From: Verrucomicrobia subdivision 6 bacterium
GTDB taxonomy: Bacteria; Verrucomicrobiota; Verrucomicrobiia; Methylacidiphilales; Verrucolacustridaceae
Direction: 5' to 3'
DNA: 22,111 nucleotides
NCBI GenBank assembly: GCA_945866245.1
Contig: CAMBGW010000008.1
Coordinates: 1-22,111, forward strand
The notes beneath the pieces are model-generated. The model made no database searches. It was not told the DNA's origin and was given only the letters and a program-made list of their open reading frames with translations. The position numbers and the translations under genes were made by a program. Shown here piece after piece: positions 1 to 6,650 of the stretch; the first letter of the stretch is position 1, and each line of letters starts with the position of its first letter.

Positions 1-447
1 TCTCTGATTCGGCGGTAAACCGGCACACGCCAACTTCACCGCATCGATCAACTCCTTTCCCGCTAAATCCTCTCTCGGTGTTCTCCCTTCCACCGGTTGC
101 CTTACCTCTTGGACCTCCTCCGTCTCCGAATCCAAAACCGTATCCGAAACCTCCAGCTTTCTCCCCCTCGTTTCACAAAAAGTAAAAACCAAGTTCCTAG
201 TCACCGTCATCAACCAAGTGGTAAATTTCGCCTCTGACCGATATTTGCCAGCCGCCTTCCAAATTCGAATAAAAATCTGTTGGGCCAAATCCTCCGCATC
301 CGGCCCTGCCCCCCCAATCATTCTCGCCACCGTTCCATAGACGCGATCCTGATGCCTCACGATCAGCTCCCGCATCGCCTCCTCATCCCCTTGCGCAATT
401 CGCAAAACCAACTTTCCATCCAACTCATTCTCCGTTTCCTCCCCCAT
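1..447 (-). CDS. ECF-type RNA polymerase sigma factor (C-terminus cut by window edge)
   Basis: No stop codon is reached before the left edge; 149 residues are visible from the ATG at 447. Residues about 10-80 match sigma-70 region 2: a helix with DAEDLAQQIF followed by IRIWKAA, then FTTWLMTVTRN, the core-binding and -10-recognition pattern of ECF factors. A variable acidic linker (about residues 90-125) follows, and the last visible residues, LPPNQR, are where region 4 (-35 recognition) normally begins. The start lies 3 bases after the thiS stop, and a G-rich stretch upstream (GGGGGGG, then TGAATC before ATG) can act as ribosome binding site, so it is probably co-transcribed with thiG-thiH-thiS. 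No anti-sigma gene is visible; it could lie to the left. The family assignment is firm, the regulon unknown. Confidence 0.9.
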   Translation of the reverse strand, partial: MGEETENELDGKLVLRIAQGDEEAMRELIVRHQDRVYGTVARMIGGAGPDAEDLAQQIFIRIWKAAGKYRSEAKFTTWLMTVTRNLVFTFCETRGRKLEVSDTVLDSETEEVQEVRQPVEGRTPREDLAGKELIDAVKLACAGLPPNQR

Positions 448-450
448 GAT

Positions 451-663
451 TCACCCCCCCGCCACCACTTTCACAAACTCCAACCGATCCCCGTGCTCCA
501 CCCTTCTCTCCCCCCACTCTTGTCGCAGCAAAGCCTCCCCATTCCGCTCCACCAGCACACTCGAAGGCGCCAACTTCATCTGCCGCACCATTTCTTCCAC
601 CGTCTGATCCGATTCGACCTGCCGCGCTTTTCCATTCGCAAATACTGTGACTTTGACCCCCAT
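451..663 (-). CDS. thiS: ThiS, sulfur-carrier protein of thiazole synthesis
   Basis: 70 residues, a normal ThiS length, with a beta-grasp pattern: an N-terminal strand (VKVTVFANGK), a helix around residues 20-30 and a terminal VVAGG. The C-terminal Gly-Gly is the hallmark of ThiS; in the known pathway it is adenylated and turned into a thiocarboxylate that gives sulfur to ThiG. The ATG at 663 lies 3 bases after the thiH stop. A GGAG Shine-Dalgarno sequence at 670-673, overlapping the end of thiH, leaves 6 bases to the start. Next to thiG and thiH the assignment is secure. ThiF and the ThiS-sulfurating enzymes are not in the window. Confidence 0.93.
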   Translation of the reverse strand: MGVKVTVFANGKARQVESDQTVEEMVRQMKLAPSSVLVERNGEALLRQEWGERRVEHGDRLEFVKVVAGG

Positions 664-666
664 ACT

Positions 667-1788
667 TTACTCCGCCAAAGCCCGATCCCAATCCTTCCAT
701 ACTGGATCCAGTCCCCTTTGCCGTAAGACCAAACTCAACTCCTCCGCGCTTCTTCCGTCGGAAACCTCAAACTGCTCCGTCGCCTCCGCCCCCTCCCACT
801 CGCTCGCCTCCAACGCCACCTCCCGCCCCCGCACCGTCCGATGCAAACGCCCCTTCCCCACCCCCGTATATCCCCCGGGCTCGGTCTCCGATCCCGCACT
901 CATCATCGTCACCCCCAACTCCATTAACCCATCCCGCAACTTCGCCGGCTCCCTTGTCGATAAAACAATTCCCGCTTGTGGAAAGGTCACCCGAAAAGCG
1001 CAGATGGCCCGCACAAAATCCCGATCCGACATCGCGACCCGAGGCTGAAATCCCCCCGCCGCCGGCCTCAGCCGCGGCAAGGCCAGTGTCACCTGTGCCC
1101 TCCATCCCACTTTCATGAGATGGGAAACATGCGCCGCCAAAGCCACCAGCTCCCGTCGCCAATCCGCCAATCCCACCAACACCCCCAACCCGATCCGTCG
1201 AAATCCGGCCTCATATCCCCGCTCCGGACCACCCAATCGCTCATCAAAGTTCCGCTTCGGGCCCGAAACATGCATCTCCGCATAAGCCGCCCGATCATAA
1301 CTTTCCTGATACAGCACCAATCCCTCCGCACCTGCCCCCACGATCTGTCGGTACTCCTCGCTTTTCAACGGAGCCACCTCAATTGCCACAGAGGGAAAAA
1401 AATCCACCGTTCGCCGCACCGTCTCCACCAAGTAAGAAACTGGGACCTCACGCGGATGCTCTCCACTGACCAAAAGCAGATTCCGAAACCCTACCCCTGA
1501 CAAATGCTTCGCCTCCACCTCCACCTCCTCAGGAGTCAACGTCACCCTACGGATCGGATTCTCTTTAGAGAAACCGCAGTATGTGCAGCTGTTGAGACAC
1601 TCGTTGGAAAGATAAAGCGGCGCAAACAATCTCATGGTCCGTCCAAAGTTCTTTCTTGTCTCTTTCCTGGCCTGCTCTGCCAGCTCCTCCAGCCGAATCG
1701 CTCCAAACATCAACTCCTCAAATCTCTCCACCGCCCTCGACCTCGCAAAAGGCAACCCCTCCAGCGGATCTCCAGGCACCCCGCTCAT
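667..1788 (-). CDS. thiH: ThiH, 2-iminoacetate synthase (radical SAM tyrosine lyase)
   Basis: 373 residues, the family's usual size. The radical-SAM cysteines are visible as C64-x3-C68-x2-C71 in the segment CLNSCTYCGF, which binds the 4Fe-4S cluster that cleaves S-adenosylmethionine. Known role: ThiH splits tyrosine to give dehydroglycine (2-iminoacetate) for ThiG. An LLLVSGEHP segment follows at about residues 109-117, and the C-terminal part contains LGVTMMSAGSETEPGG, typical of the cluster-proximal C-terminal region. The start overlaps the thiG stop by 4 bases (ATGA, 1785-1788), indicating translational coupling. Use of ThiH rather than the glycine oxidase ThiO implies an oxygen-sensitive, anaerobe-style route to the imine. 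Confidence 0.95.
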   Translation of the reverse strand: MSGVPGDPLEGLPFARSRAVERFEELMFGAIRLEELAEQARKETRKNFGRTMRLFAPLYLSNECLNSCTYCGFSKENPIRRVTLTPEEVEVEAKHLSGVGFRNLLLVSGEHPREVPVSYLVETVRRTVDFFPSVAIEVAPLKSEEYRQIVGAGAEGLVLYQESYDRAAYAEMHVSGPKRNFDERLGGPERGYEAGFRRIGLGVLVGLADWRRELVALAAHVSHLMKVGWRAQVTLALPRLRPAAGGFQPRVAMSDRDFVRAICAFRVTFPQAGIVLSTREPAKLRDGLMELGVTMMSAGSETEPGGYTGVGKGRLHRTVRGREVALEASEWEGAEATEQFEVSDGRSAEELSLVLRQRGLDPVWKDWDRALAE

Positions 1789-2585
1789 TCGTCTAAAAAT
1801 CCTGTCAGTGGACTCGTCGCCGCCGCCATTCTCGAGGTCGGCCCCAACCCAGACTCATACGCCCGCCGACCCGCTTCCACCCCCATCCGAAACGCCTTGG
1901 CCATTCCCACTGGATCTTCCGCCACCGCAATTGCCGTATTGATTAACACCGCATCCGCCCCCATCTCCAGCGCTTCGGCCGCATGCGACGGTGCACCCAA
2001 ACCTGCATCGACAATCACCGGTACAGTCGCCTGCTCAATAATAATTTCAATCATCGCCCTGGTTTCAACGCCACGATTCGACCCAATCGGAGCCCCTAAC
2101 GGCATCACCGTGGCCGCACCCGCCTCCTCCAGCCTTTTGGCCAACACCGGATCCGCCTGAATATACGGCAAAATCGTAAAGCCCTCCTTTACCAAAATCT
2201 CCGTCGCCCTCAGCGTTTCTATCGGATCAGGTAAGAGATATCGCGGATCGGGATGAATCTCTAACTTGATCCACTTGGGCAACCCAGCCGCCACCGCCAA
2301 CCGAGCCAAACGTACCGCCTCCTCCGCATTCATCGCCCCGCTCGTATTCGCCAGCACCAAAACTTTCTCCGCATCAATCTCCTCCAACATATCCGCCTGC
2401 GGATCCTTACCGCCCGTCAGATCGACTCGTCGCAAAGCCACCGTGACAATCTCCGCTCCGCTTGCCTCCAGCGCCGCACGCATCATCGATACCGAGGGAT
2501 ACTTCCCCGTGCCTAAAAGAAGCCGAGAGTGAAACTCCCGATCTCCAATCTTCCACCCTTTCGTGGTGCTTACCTTCGTCGCCAT
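1785..2585 (-). CDS. thiG: ThiG, thiazole synthase
   Basis: 266 residues, the full length of ThiG, a TIM-barrel enzyme that joins deoxyxylulose 5-phosphate, dehydroglycine and ThiS thiocarboxylate into thiazole phosphate. Visible family signatures are FHSRLLLGTGKYPS near the N-terminus, EIVTVALRRVDL, WIKLEIHPDPRYLLPDP (the segment with the substrate-binding lysine), LPYIQADPVLAKRLEEAGAA, VMPLGAPIGSNRG and VDAGLGAPSHAAEALEMGADAVL (phosphate binding). It heads the thiG-thiH-thiS-sigma unit. I searched its 125-base upstream region for the conserved parts of a TPP riboswitch and saw none; there is instead a -10-like hexamer 6 bases before the ATG. The thiG and thiH coordinates overlap by 4 bases. 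Confidence 0.96.
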   Translation of the reverse strand: MATKVSTTKGWKIGDREFHSRLLLGTGKYPSVSMMRAALEASGAEIVTVALRRVDLTGGKDPQADMLEEIDAEKVLVLANTSGAMNAEEAVRLARLAVAAGLPKWIKLEIHPDPRYLLPDPIETLRATEILVKEGFTILPYIQADPVLAKRLEEAGAATVMPLGAPIGSNRGVETRAMIEIIIEQATVPVIVDAGLGAPSHAAEALEMGADAVLINTAIAVAEDPVGMAKAFRMGVEAGRRAYESGLGPTSRMAAATSPLTGFLDE

Positions 2586-2591
2586 ATCCGC

Positions 2592-2597
2592 ACCTTA
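2592..2597 (-). promoter_or_regulatory. Candidate -10 element of thiG, leaderless spacing
   Basis: TAAGGT on the minus strand, followed by exactly 6 bases (GCGGAT) and the thiG ATG. A hexamer at this place would put the transcription start at or next to the A of the start codon. I see no convincing -35 hexamer (best is TGGAAT, 17 bases upstream). No Shine-Dalgarno sequence precedes the gene. The same hexamer at the same distance stands before the DUF151 gene. Confidence 0.5.
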
Positions 2598-2697
2598 CGC
2601 TAACCCCACCCACCATTCCAGCCTCCTCCCACATCCAGACACTTTCCATCGTAAAAACCCAAACGATACGCTTGCCTTCCCTCCCGAAACTTCGTCA

Positions 2698-2703
2698 TAT
2701 CAT
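2698..2703 (+). promoter_or_regulatory. Candidate -10 element of ispA, leaderless spacing
   Basis: TATCAT matches 5 of 6 bases of the bacterial -10 consensus and is followed by 6 bases (TTCCTA) and then the GTG chosen as ispA start. A possible -35 (TTGCCT, 2672-2677) is 20 bases upstream, longer than ideal. No ribosome binding site is present between hexamer and start. Confidence 0.5.
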
Positions 2704-2709
2704 TTCCTA

Positions 2710-3588
2710 GTGAATCCGCGAAACTACTGGAAATCCCGTCTCCCCACTGTGGAGAAAGCCCTCGACCGACTCATCTCCGCCCAAGCCAAGCCCCACCAGA
2801 TCCATCAATCGATGCGCTACAGCCTCCTCGCGGGGGGAAAACGACTTCGACCCATCCTCTGCCTTGCCGCCGCCCAAGCTGTCGGAGGCAAGGAGTCTCA
2901 CGCCCTTCCCGCCGCCTGCGCTGTCGAGTGTATCCACACCTACTCCCTGATTCATGATGACCTTCCTTGCATGGATGATGATAACTTCCGCCGAGGTCGC
3001 CCTACCAACCACCGCGTCTTTGGTGAGGCAGTCGCCGTTCTCGCTGGGGATGCACTTCTCACCGAAGCCTTCGCCTCCGTGGCCCGCACCCCCCCCAACC
3101 GCCGCTATGCCACGACTGCTCTGATCAAGGAGCTTGCTCACGCCTCGGGCAGTCTTGGCCTCATCGCCGGACAAGTCCTCGACCTCGACTCAGAAAAAAA
3201 ACGTATCCCCCTCAAGAAGCTAGTTGAGATCCACCGCGCGAAGACCGGCGCCCTCATCACCACCTCTCTTCGCCTCGGCGCCATGTCCGCTGGGGCTCGC
3301 CCCAACCAACTTCGCTCACTCACTCAATTTGGTCAGGCGCTCGGCCTCGCCTTCCAAGTCATCGACGACATTCTTGATATCACCTCCACCAAAGAAAAAC
3401 TTGGTAAAAGCATCGGCAAAGATCAATCGTCAGGCAAAGCCACTTATCCCCGCCTTTTAGGTCTTGCTGGTGCCAAAAAAGAGGCTGATCGCCTCACGAA
3501 CACCGCACGTTCCGCCTTACGCCCCTTGGGCTCCGCCGCCGCCCCCCTTCTCGCCATCGCCGACACTCTCCTTTGCCGCGATCACTGA
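2710..3588 (+). CDS. ispA: Short-chain trans-prenyltransferase (farnesyl/geranyl diphosphate synthase)
   Basis: 292 residues from the GTG at 2710. The open frame runs 49 codons further up to an ATG inside thiG, but those codons look non-coding, the protein family begins at this point, and a -10-like TATCAT lies 6 bases before the GTG. Family signatures: LLAGGKRLRP (about residues 39-48), first aspartate-rich motif DDLPCMDDD at 83-91, GDALLTEAF, and second aspartate-rich motif DDILD at 219-223 followed by GKD. The first motif has the two-residue insertion of bacterial (E. coli type) farnesyl diphosphate synthases. It condenses isopentenyl and dimethylallyl diphosphate into the precursor of quinone side chains and undecaprenyl lipid. 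ispH, the last enzyme of the pathway feeding it, lies elsewhere in this window. Its last 72 bases overlap lpxB on the other strand. Confidence 0.92.
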   Translation: MNPRNYWKSRLPTVEKALDRLISAQAKPHQIHQSMRYSLLAGGKRLRPILCLAAAQAVGGKESHALPAACAVECIHTYSLIHDDLPCMDDDNFRRGRPTNHRVFGEAVAVLAGDALLTEAFASVARTPPNRRYATTALIKELAHASGSLGLIAGQVLDLDSEKKRIPLKKLVEIHRAKTGALITTSLRLGAMSAGARPNQLRSLTQFGQALGLAFQVIDDILDITSTKEKLGKSIGKDQSSGKATYPRLLGLAGAKKEADRLTNTARSALRPLGSAAAPLLAIADTLLCRDH

Positions 3589-4743
3589 TTTTTGCCTCGC
3601 TCGTATCGCCTCCTCCACTTCTTGCGCGGCACGAGCCGCCGCCCCCGCTCCGCCTAGCTTTTTTGCCACTTCGCGAATCCTTCCCGCCATTACCTCCGCC
3701 CCTTTTGGATTACGCAAAATCTGCAGCGCCGCCCGTGCCAACCTTGTCGGCTCCGCCGCCCCTTGAAGAAACTCCGGAACCACCTTCTCCCCCGCCAAGA
3801 CATTGACCATGGAAAGATACGGCAGCTTCACCAACATTCGTCCCACCCAGTAAGTCAACCAAGACGCACGGTACACCACCAACATCGGTAATCCCGCCAT
3901 CGCACACTCCAACGTGGCCGTACCCGAGGCCACAATCGCTAGGGAGCAACGAGTCAGCTGAGTCAATGATTGTCCCGTCAAAATATCCAAACTAACTCCA
4001 CTCATCGGATGCTTCGCCCAAATCTCCTCCAACCTCTGCCTCATCTCGAAGTCGGTAGCCATCGAGATAAATCGAACGTTCCTTTGCTCCTGCACGATTT
4101 TCTGCGCCGTCTGCAGTAAAATAGGCCAATGCTTATCGATCTCCTTGGCTCGACTCCCTGGCAACAGGGCCACACACGGAATCTCATCCCTCACCGCGTG
4201 CGACTGCTCAATCCATCGATCCGCCAAAGGGTGCCCCACCCACTTTGTTTTTAACTTCGGTGCATGCTTGGCAAACCAGTCCACCTCAAACGGAAAGATC
4301 ACCAGCAAACGCTCCAAAATTCGCTCCATCGTTTTGGCCCGACCCGCTTTCCATGCCCACACCTGAGGACTGACATAGTAAATCAGTGCTGGCCCATTGG
4401 GCTCCCGATGTAAGGCCTGCGCCAGCCTGAGATTGAACCCCGGATAATCCACCAAAATGACCGCATCCGGATTGATCTCTGCAATCTCATGCTTCACCTC
4501 GCGAAAAAACTTAAGGAACTTAGGAAGATTTTTTAGGACATCGGTCAGTCCCACCACCGCATGCCTCGCTAGATCCAAGCTCTGCTCTTGGCCTGCCGCT
4601 TTTAACATCGGTCCGCCCACGCCATAGGCCCGCAGCTTCGGGTCCTTCTTTAACTCTCGCAAAAGATCCGCTGCCAACCGATCCCCGCTGGCCTCCCCAG
4701 CGACGAAATAAACTTTTCTTTCCCCTCCCTCCGAAGCCCTCAT
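3517..4743 (-). CDS. lpxB: LpxB, lipid-A-disaccharide synthase
   Basis: 408 residues from the ATG at 4743, which overlaps the stop of the upstream oxidoreductase gene by 4 bases (ATGA); an earlier in-frame start at 4770 is less likely. Family signatures: VYFVAGEASGD at residues 11-21, GVGGPMLKAAG, ILVDYPGFN near residue 100, YYVSPQVWAW at about 122-131, the sugar-nucleotide-binding SGTATLECAMAGLP, and VNVLAGEKVVPEFLQ. It condenses lipid X with UDP-2,3-diacylglucosamine at the inner membrane. The protein is somewhat longer than typical LpxB (about 380); the extra C-terminal tail is glycine-rich low complexity and is encoded mostly by the 72 bases that overlap ispA, so it is probably an overprinted run-on rather than a functional domain. 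Confidence 0.95.
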   Translation of the reverse strand: MRASEGGERKVYFVAGEASGDRLAADLLRELKKDPKLRAYGVGGPMLKAAGQEQSLDLARHAVVGLTDVLKNLPKFLKFFREVKHEIAEINPDAVILVDYPGFNLRLAQALHREPNGPALIYYVSPQVWAWKAGRAKTMERILERLLVIFPFEVDWFAKHAPKLKTKWVGHPLADRWIEQSHAVRDEIPCVALLPGSRAKEIDKHWPILLQTAQKIVQEQRNVRFISMATDFEMRQRLEEIWAKHPMSGVSLDILTGQSLTQLTRCSLAIVASGTATLECAMAGLPMLVVYRASWLTYWVGRMLVKLPYLSMVNVLAGEKVVPEFLQGAAEPTRLARAALQILRNPKGAEVMAGRIREVAKKLGGAGAAARAAQEVEEAIRARQKSVIAAKESVGDGEKGGGGGAQGA

Positions 4744-5666
4744 GAGCCCACCGAGGTCATCTGACCACAAATTTGCGACGCCAGTTTCAATGCCTCGAAC
4801 CCATGCGATCCACCCACGCGCGGATCGGTATTCTCCCGAACATTTTGCAGAAATTCCGACAACTGATTCCTTAAAGGCTCCCCCTTCATCACCGGAATTT
4901 TATCTCTGGTAATCTTTCCATCCAACCTTTTGTAAATTTCCCCCTCCTGCTTCATGTAATCCAAAGACAGATAAGCATCGTCCTGAAAGACTCGAATTTT
5001 TCGCAACTTCTCAGGACTAATTCGGCTGGTGGTTAGATTGGCCACACACCCGTTGGCAAAACGAATCCGCGCATTGGCGATATCTTCCCCCTTACTCAAA
5101 ACCGGCACGCCCACCGCATCCACCGACGTCACCGGGGATCGCACCAGATGCAAAATGATCTCTAAATCATGAATCATCAGATCCATCACCACCCCGATAT
5201 CGGTGCTTCTCCCTGGATAAGGAGAGAGGCGATGCGCCTCGATGAATCGGGGCCGGCCCAATCTCTCCTCCAACGCCGCCAAGACAGGGTTGAATCGCTC
5301 CACGTGTCCCACGGCTAACTTTGCCCCATGCTTTTCCGCGCAATCCACCAGCTTGCGTGCCTCGGCCGTATCCATCGCGATCGGTTTTTCTACTAAAAGA
5401 TGTTTTCCCATTCGTAGAAAGGGCTCGGCAATCGTCCAATGGGTGGTCGTTGGGGTTACGATACTCGCCGCCTCAACCGCTTGGATCATCTCCTCCAGCG
5501 TGGCAAAGGCCCGCGTTTTGCATTTCGCCGCGATCTTTCGCGCCGTATCAGGATTCGAATCATGCACCCCCACTAGCTCTGCTTCCGGCAACTCCGAATA
5601 AATACGCGCGTGCTCCTTCCCCATATGCCCCACTCCCGCCACCCCCACTTTGACCCGACGATTCAC
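4740..5666 (-). CDS. Gfo/Idh/MocA-family NAD(P)-dependent oxidoreductase in the lipid A operon
   Basis: 308 residues from the GTG at 5666, which overlaps the lpxI stop by 4 bases (GTGA) and has a purine-rich GGAAAGGGGG four bases upstream; an ATG at 5693 would add 9 residues and overlap lpxI by 31 bases. A Rossmann nucleotide-binding motif (VAGVGHMGKEHA, residues 9-20) is followed by the family's catalytic E-K-P at 93-95 and a C-terminal domain with GVVMDLMIHDLEIILHL, resembling the D-x3-HD-x2 segment of sugar-nucleotide 3-dehydrogenases. In Acidithiobacillus the related GnnA, with aminotransferase GnnB, makes the 3-amino lipid A precursor UDP-GlcNAc3N; no GnnB-like gene is present here. The lipid A or surface-sugar role is inferred from position; the substrate is unknown. 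Confidence 0.88.
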   Translation of the reverse strand: MNRRVKVGVAGVGHMGKEHARIYSELPEAELVGVHDSNPDTARKIAAKCKTRAFATLEEMIQAVEAASIVTPTTTHWTIAEPFLRMGKHLLVEKPIAMDTAEARKLVDCAEKHGAKLAVGHVERFNPVLAALEERLGRPRFIEAHRLSPYPGRSTDIGVVMDLMIHDLEIILHLVRSPVTSVDAVGVPVLSKGEDIANARIRFANGCVANLTTSRISPEKLRKIRVFQDDAYLSLDYMKQEGEIYKRLDGKITRDKIPVMKGEPLRNQLSEFLQNVRENTDPRVGGSHGFEALKLASQICGQMTSVGS

Positions 5667-6481
5667 TTCGCCCCCTTTCCTGCCTGACCCCATACCGTCA
5701 CCTTGTGTCGCGCTGCCAACTTTTTCACCTCATCCATTTGTAAAATTAAAGTTCTGCTCGATTCCACCACCAGAACACTCACCTTCCCCTCCGCCGCCGC
5801 TCGCACCGTTTGCGGTCCAATGACCGGCACATCGAATCGCATATCCTGCCCAAGGGAAGTCACCTTGATGGCCACACCGCCTTCTCCGGCCAACTTTCCG
5901 CCCCTCCGCAAAGTGTCGTCGGTCCCATCAAATCCTTCCACTGCCATGACTGTTCCCTGTTTCACCACCAAGCTCTGCCCAATATTCAACCGCGCCACTC
6001 CCTTGGCCAAGGGCCAACCGAAGGCAATCTCCGCCGCCAGATTTTTGGGAGGGTTTGGCCCTGCTAAAACTCCCCGACCTGCCAAATGATCCTCCACAAA
6101 GGTAGTTGCCGGCAGAACTTTGACTCCCGCCTTCTCCAACTCTCCCGCCACCGCCCCAAAAAGTGTCGCCGCATTTCTCTCCTTCAACTTCGCTAAAATC
6201 CACAAGGCTTTCCAGTCAGGCCGCAGATCAAAAAGCCTCCGAGGCGTGATCTGACCTGCAAAAATCACCTCTTTCACCCCCGCCTTGTTAAAAAAAGAGA
6301 TTAGCTTTCCTAACTGCCCAACTCGTAACCACTCGGTCGGTTGCCCCCGCGCCGCCACCCTGGCCTCCGTCTCCCCTTGAAAGGCAGCCACCGCTAAAGT
6401 CACCCCCTGTACTTTGGCTCCCTCAAGGACTAAACGGGGATACTCCCCGCGGCCCGCAATCAGACCAATCTTGCCCTTCAT
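5663..6481 (-). CDS. lpxI: LpxI, UDP-2,3-diacylglucosamine pyrophosphatase (DUF1009 family)
   Basis: 272 residues from the ATG at 6481 (a TTG directly before it would add one residue). Signatures: IGLIAGRGEYP at the N-terminus, VIFAGQITPRRL, LLPATTFVEDHL-like VLPATTFVEDHLAGRG, EGFDGTDDTLRRGG, and near the C-terminus RFDVPVIGPQTV, which holds the aspartate of the metal-dependent active site. LpxI hydrolyses UDP-2,3-diacylglucosamine to lipid X and replaces LpxH in many bacteria (characterised in Caulobacter). The immediate downstream genes are the oxidoreductase and lpxB, which uses its product, so the pathway order is preserved. I see neither a Shine-Dalgarno sequence nor the TANNNT hexamer at its start. 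lpxA, lpxC, lpxD and fabZ are not in the window. Confidence 0.93.
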   Translation of the reverse strand: MKGKIGLIAGRGEYPRLVLEGAKVQGVTLAVAAFQGETEARVAARGQPTEWLRVGQLGKLISFFNKAGVKEVIFAGQITPRRLFDLRPDWKALWILAKLKERNAATLFGAVAGELEKAGVKVLPATTFVEDHLAGRGVLAGPNPPKNLAAEIAFGWPLAKGVARLNIGQSLVVKQGTVMAVEGFDGTDDTLRRGGKLAGEGGVAIKVTSLGQDMRFDVPVIGPQTVRAAAEGKVSVLVVESSRTLILQMDEVKKLAARHKVTVWGQAGKGAK

Positions 6482-6521
6482 CAAGGGGTTACGCCCAGCC
6501 GAGGGGTATGCATTTCATGGA

Positions 6522-6549
6522 TTGACCGATTCATGGGTTTTGATACGAT
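6522..6549 (+). promoter_or_regulatory. Candidate sigma-70-type promoter of nusA-infB
   Basis: TTGACC (6522-6527, 5 of 6 consensus bases) and TACGAT (6544-6549, 4 of 6) are separated by 16 bases. The predicted start near 6556 gives a leader of roughly 95 nt before the nusA ATG, unlike the other unit-head genes here, whose -10 hexamers abut the start codon. Confidence 0.5.
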
Positions 6550-6578
6550 TTGAAAGGAGTCGTCTCGCGGCGGATGTT

Positions 6579-6611
6579 GGGTGGGAACTCGAAGGTTTCC
6601 ACCCTTTTTTT
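6579..6611 (+). terminator. Intrinsic terminator inside the nusA leader
   Basis: A 9-base-pair stem, GGGTGGGAA (6579-6587) with TTTCCACCC (6596-6604), one G-U pair and an 8-base loop, is followed at once by seven T residues (6605-6611). It has the form of a rho-independent terminator on the plus strand only; on the minus strand the T-run would precede the stem. No plus-strand gene lies upstream that it could end, and it sits between the predicted nusA promoter and the nusA start, so attenuation of nusA-infB is the natural reading. Confidence 0.72.
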
Positions 6612-6650
6612 CGCCAAAAGACGTTCTCCAAAAACAAAAACTATAAGCAC

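Noticed and set aside
425..700. 91-codon frame over thiS
   Set aside because: Gly-rich shadow in another frame of thiS, without homology or a start signal.
2586..2709. Possible TPP riboswitch before thiG
   Set aside because: Neither CTGAGA nor the long conserved 3' core is present on the minus strand.
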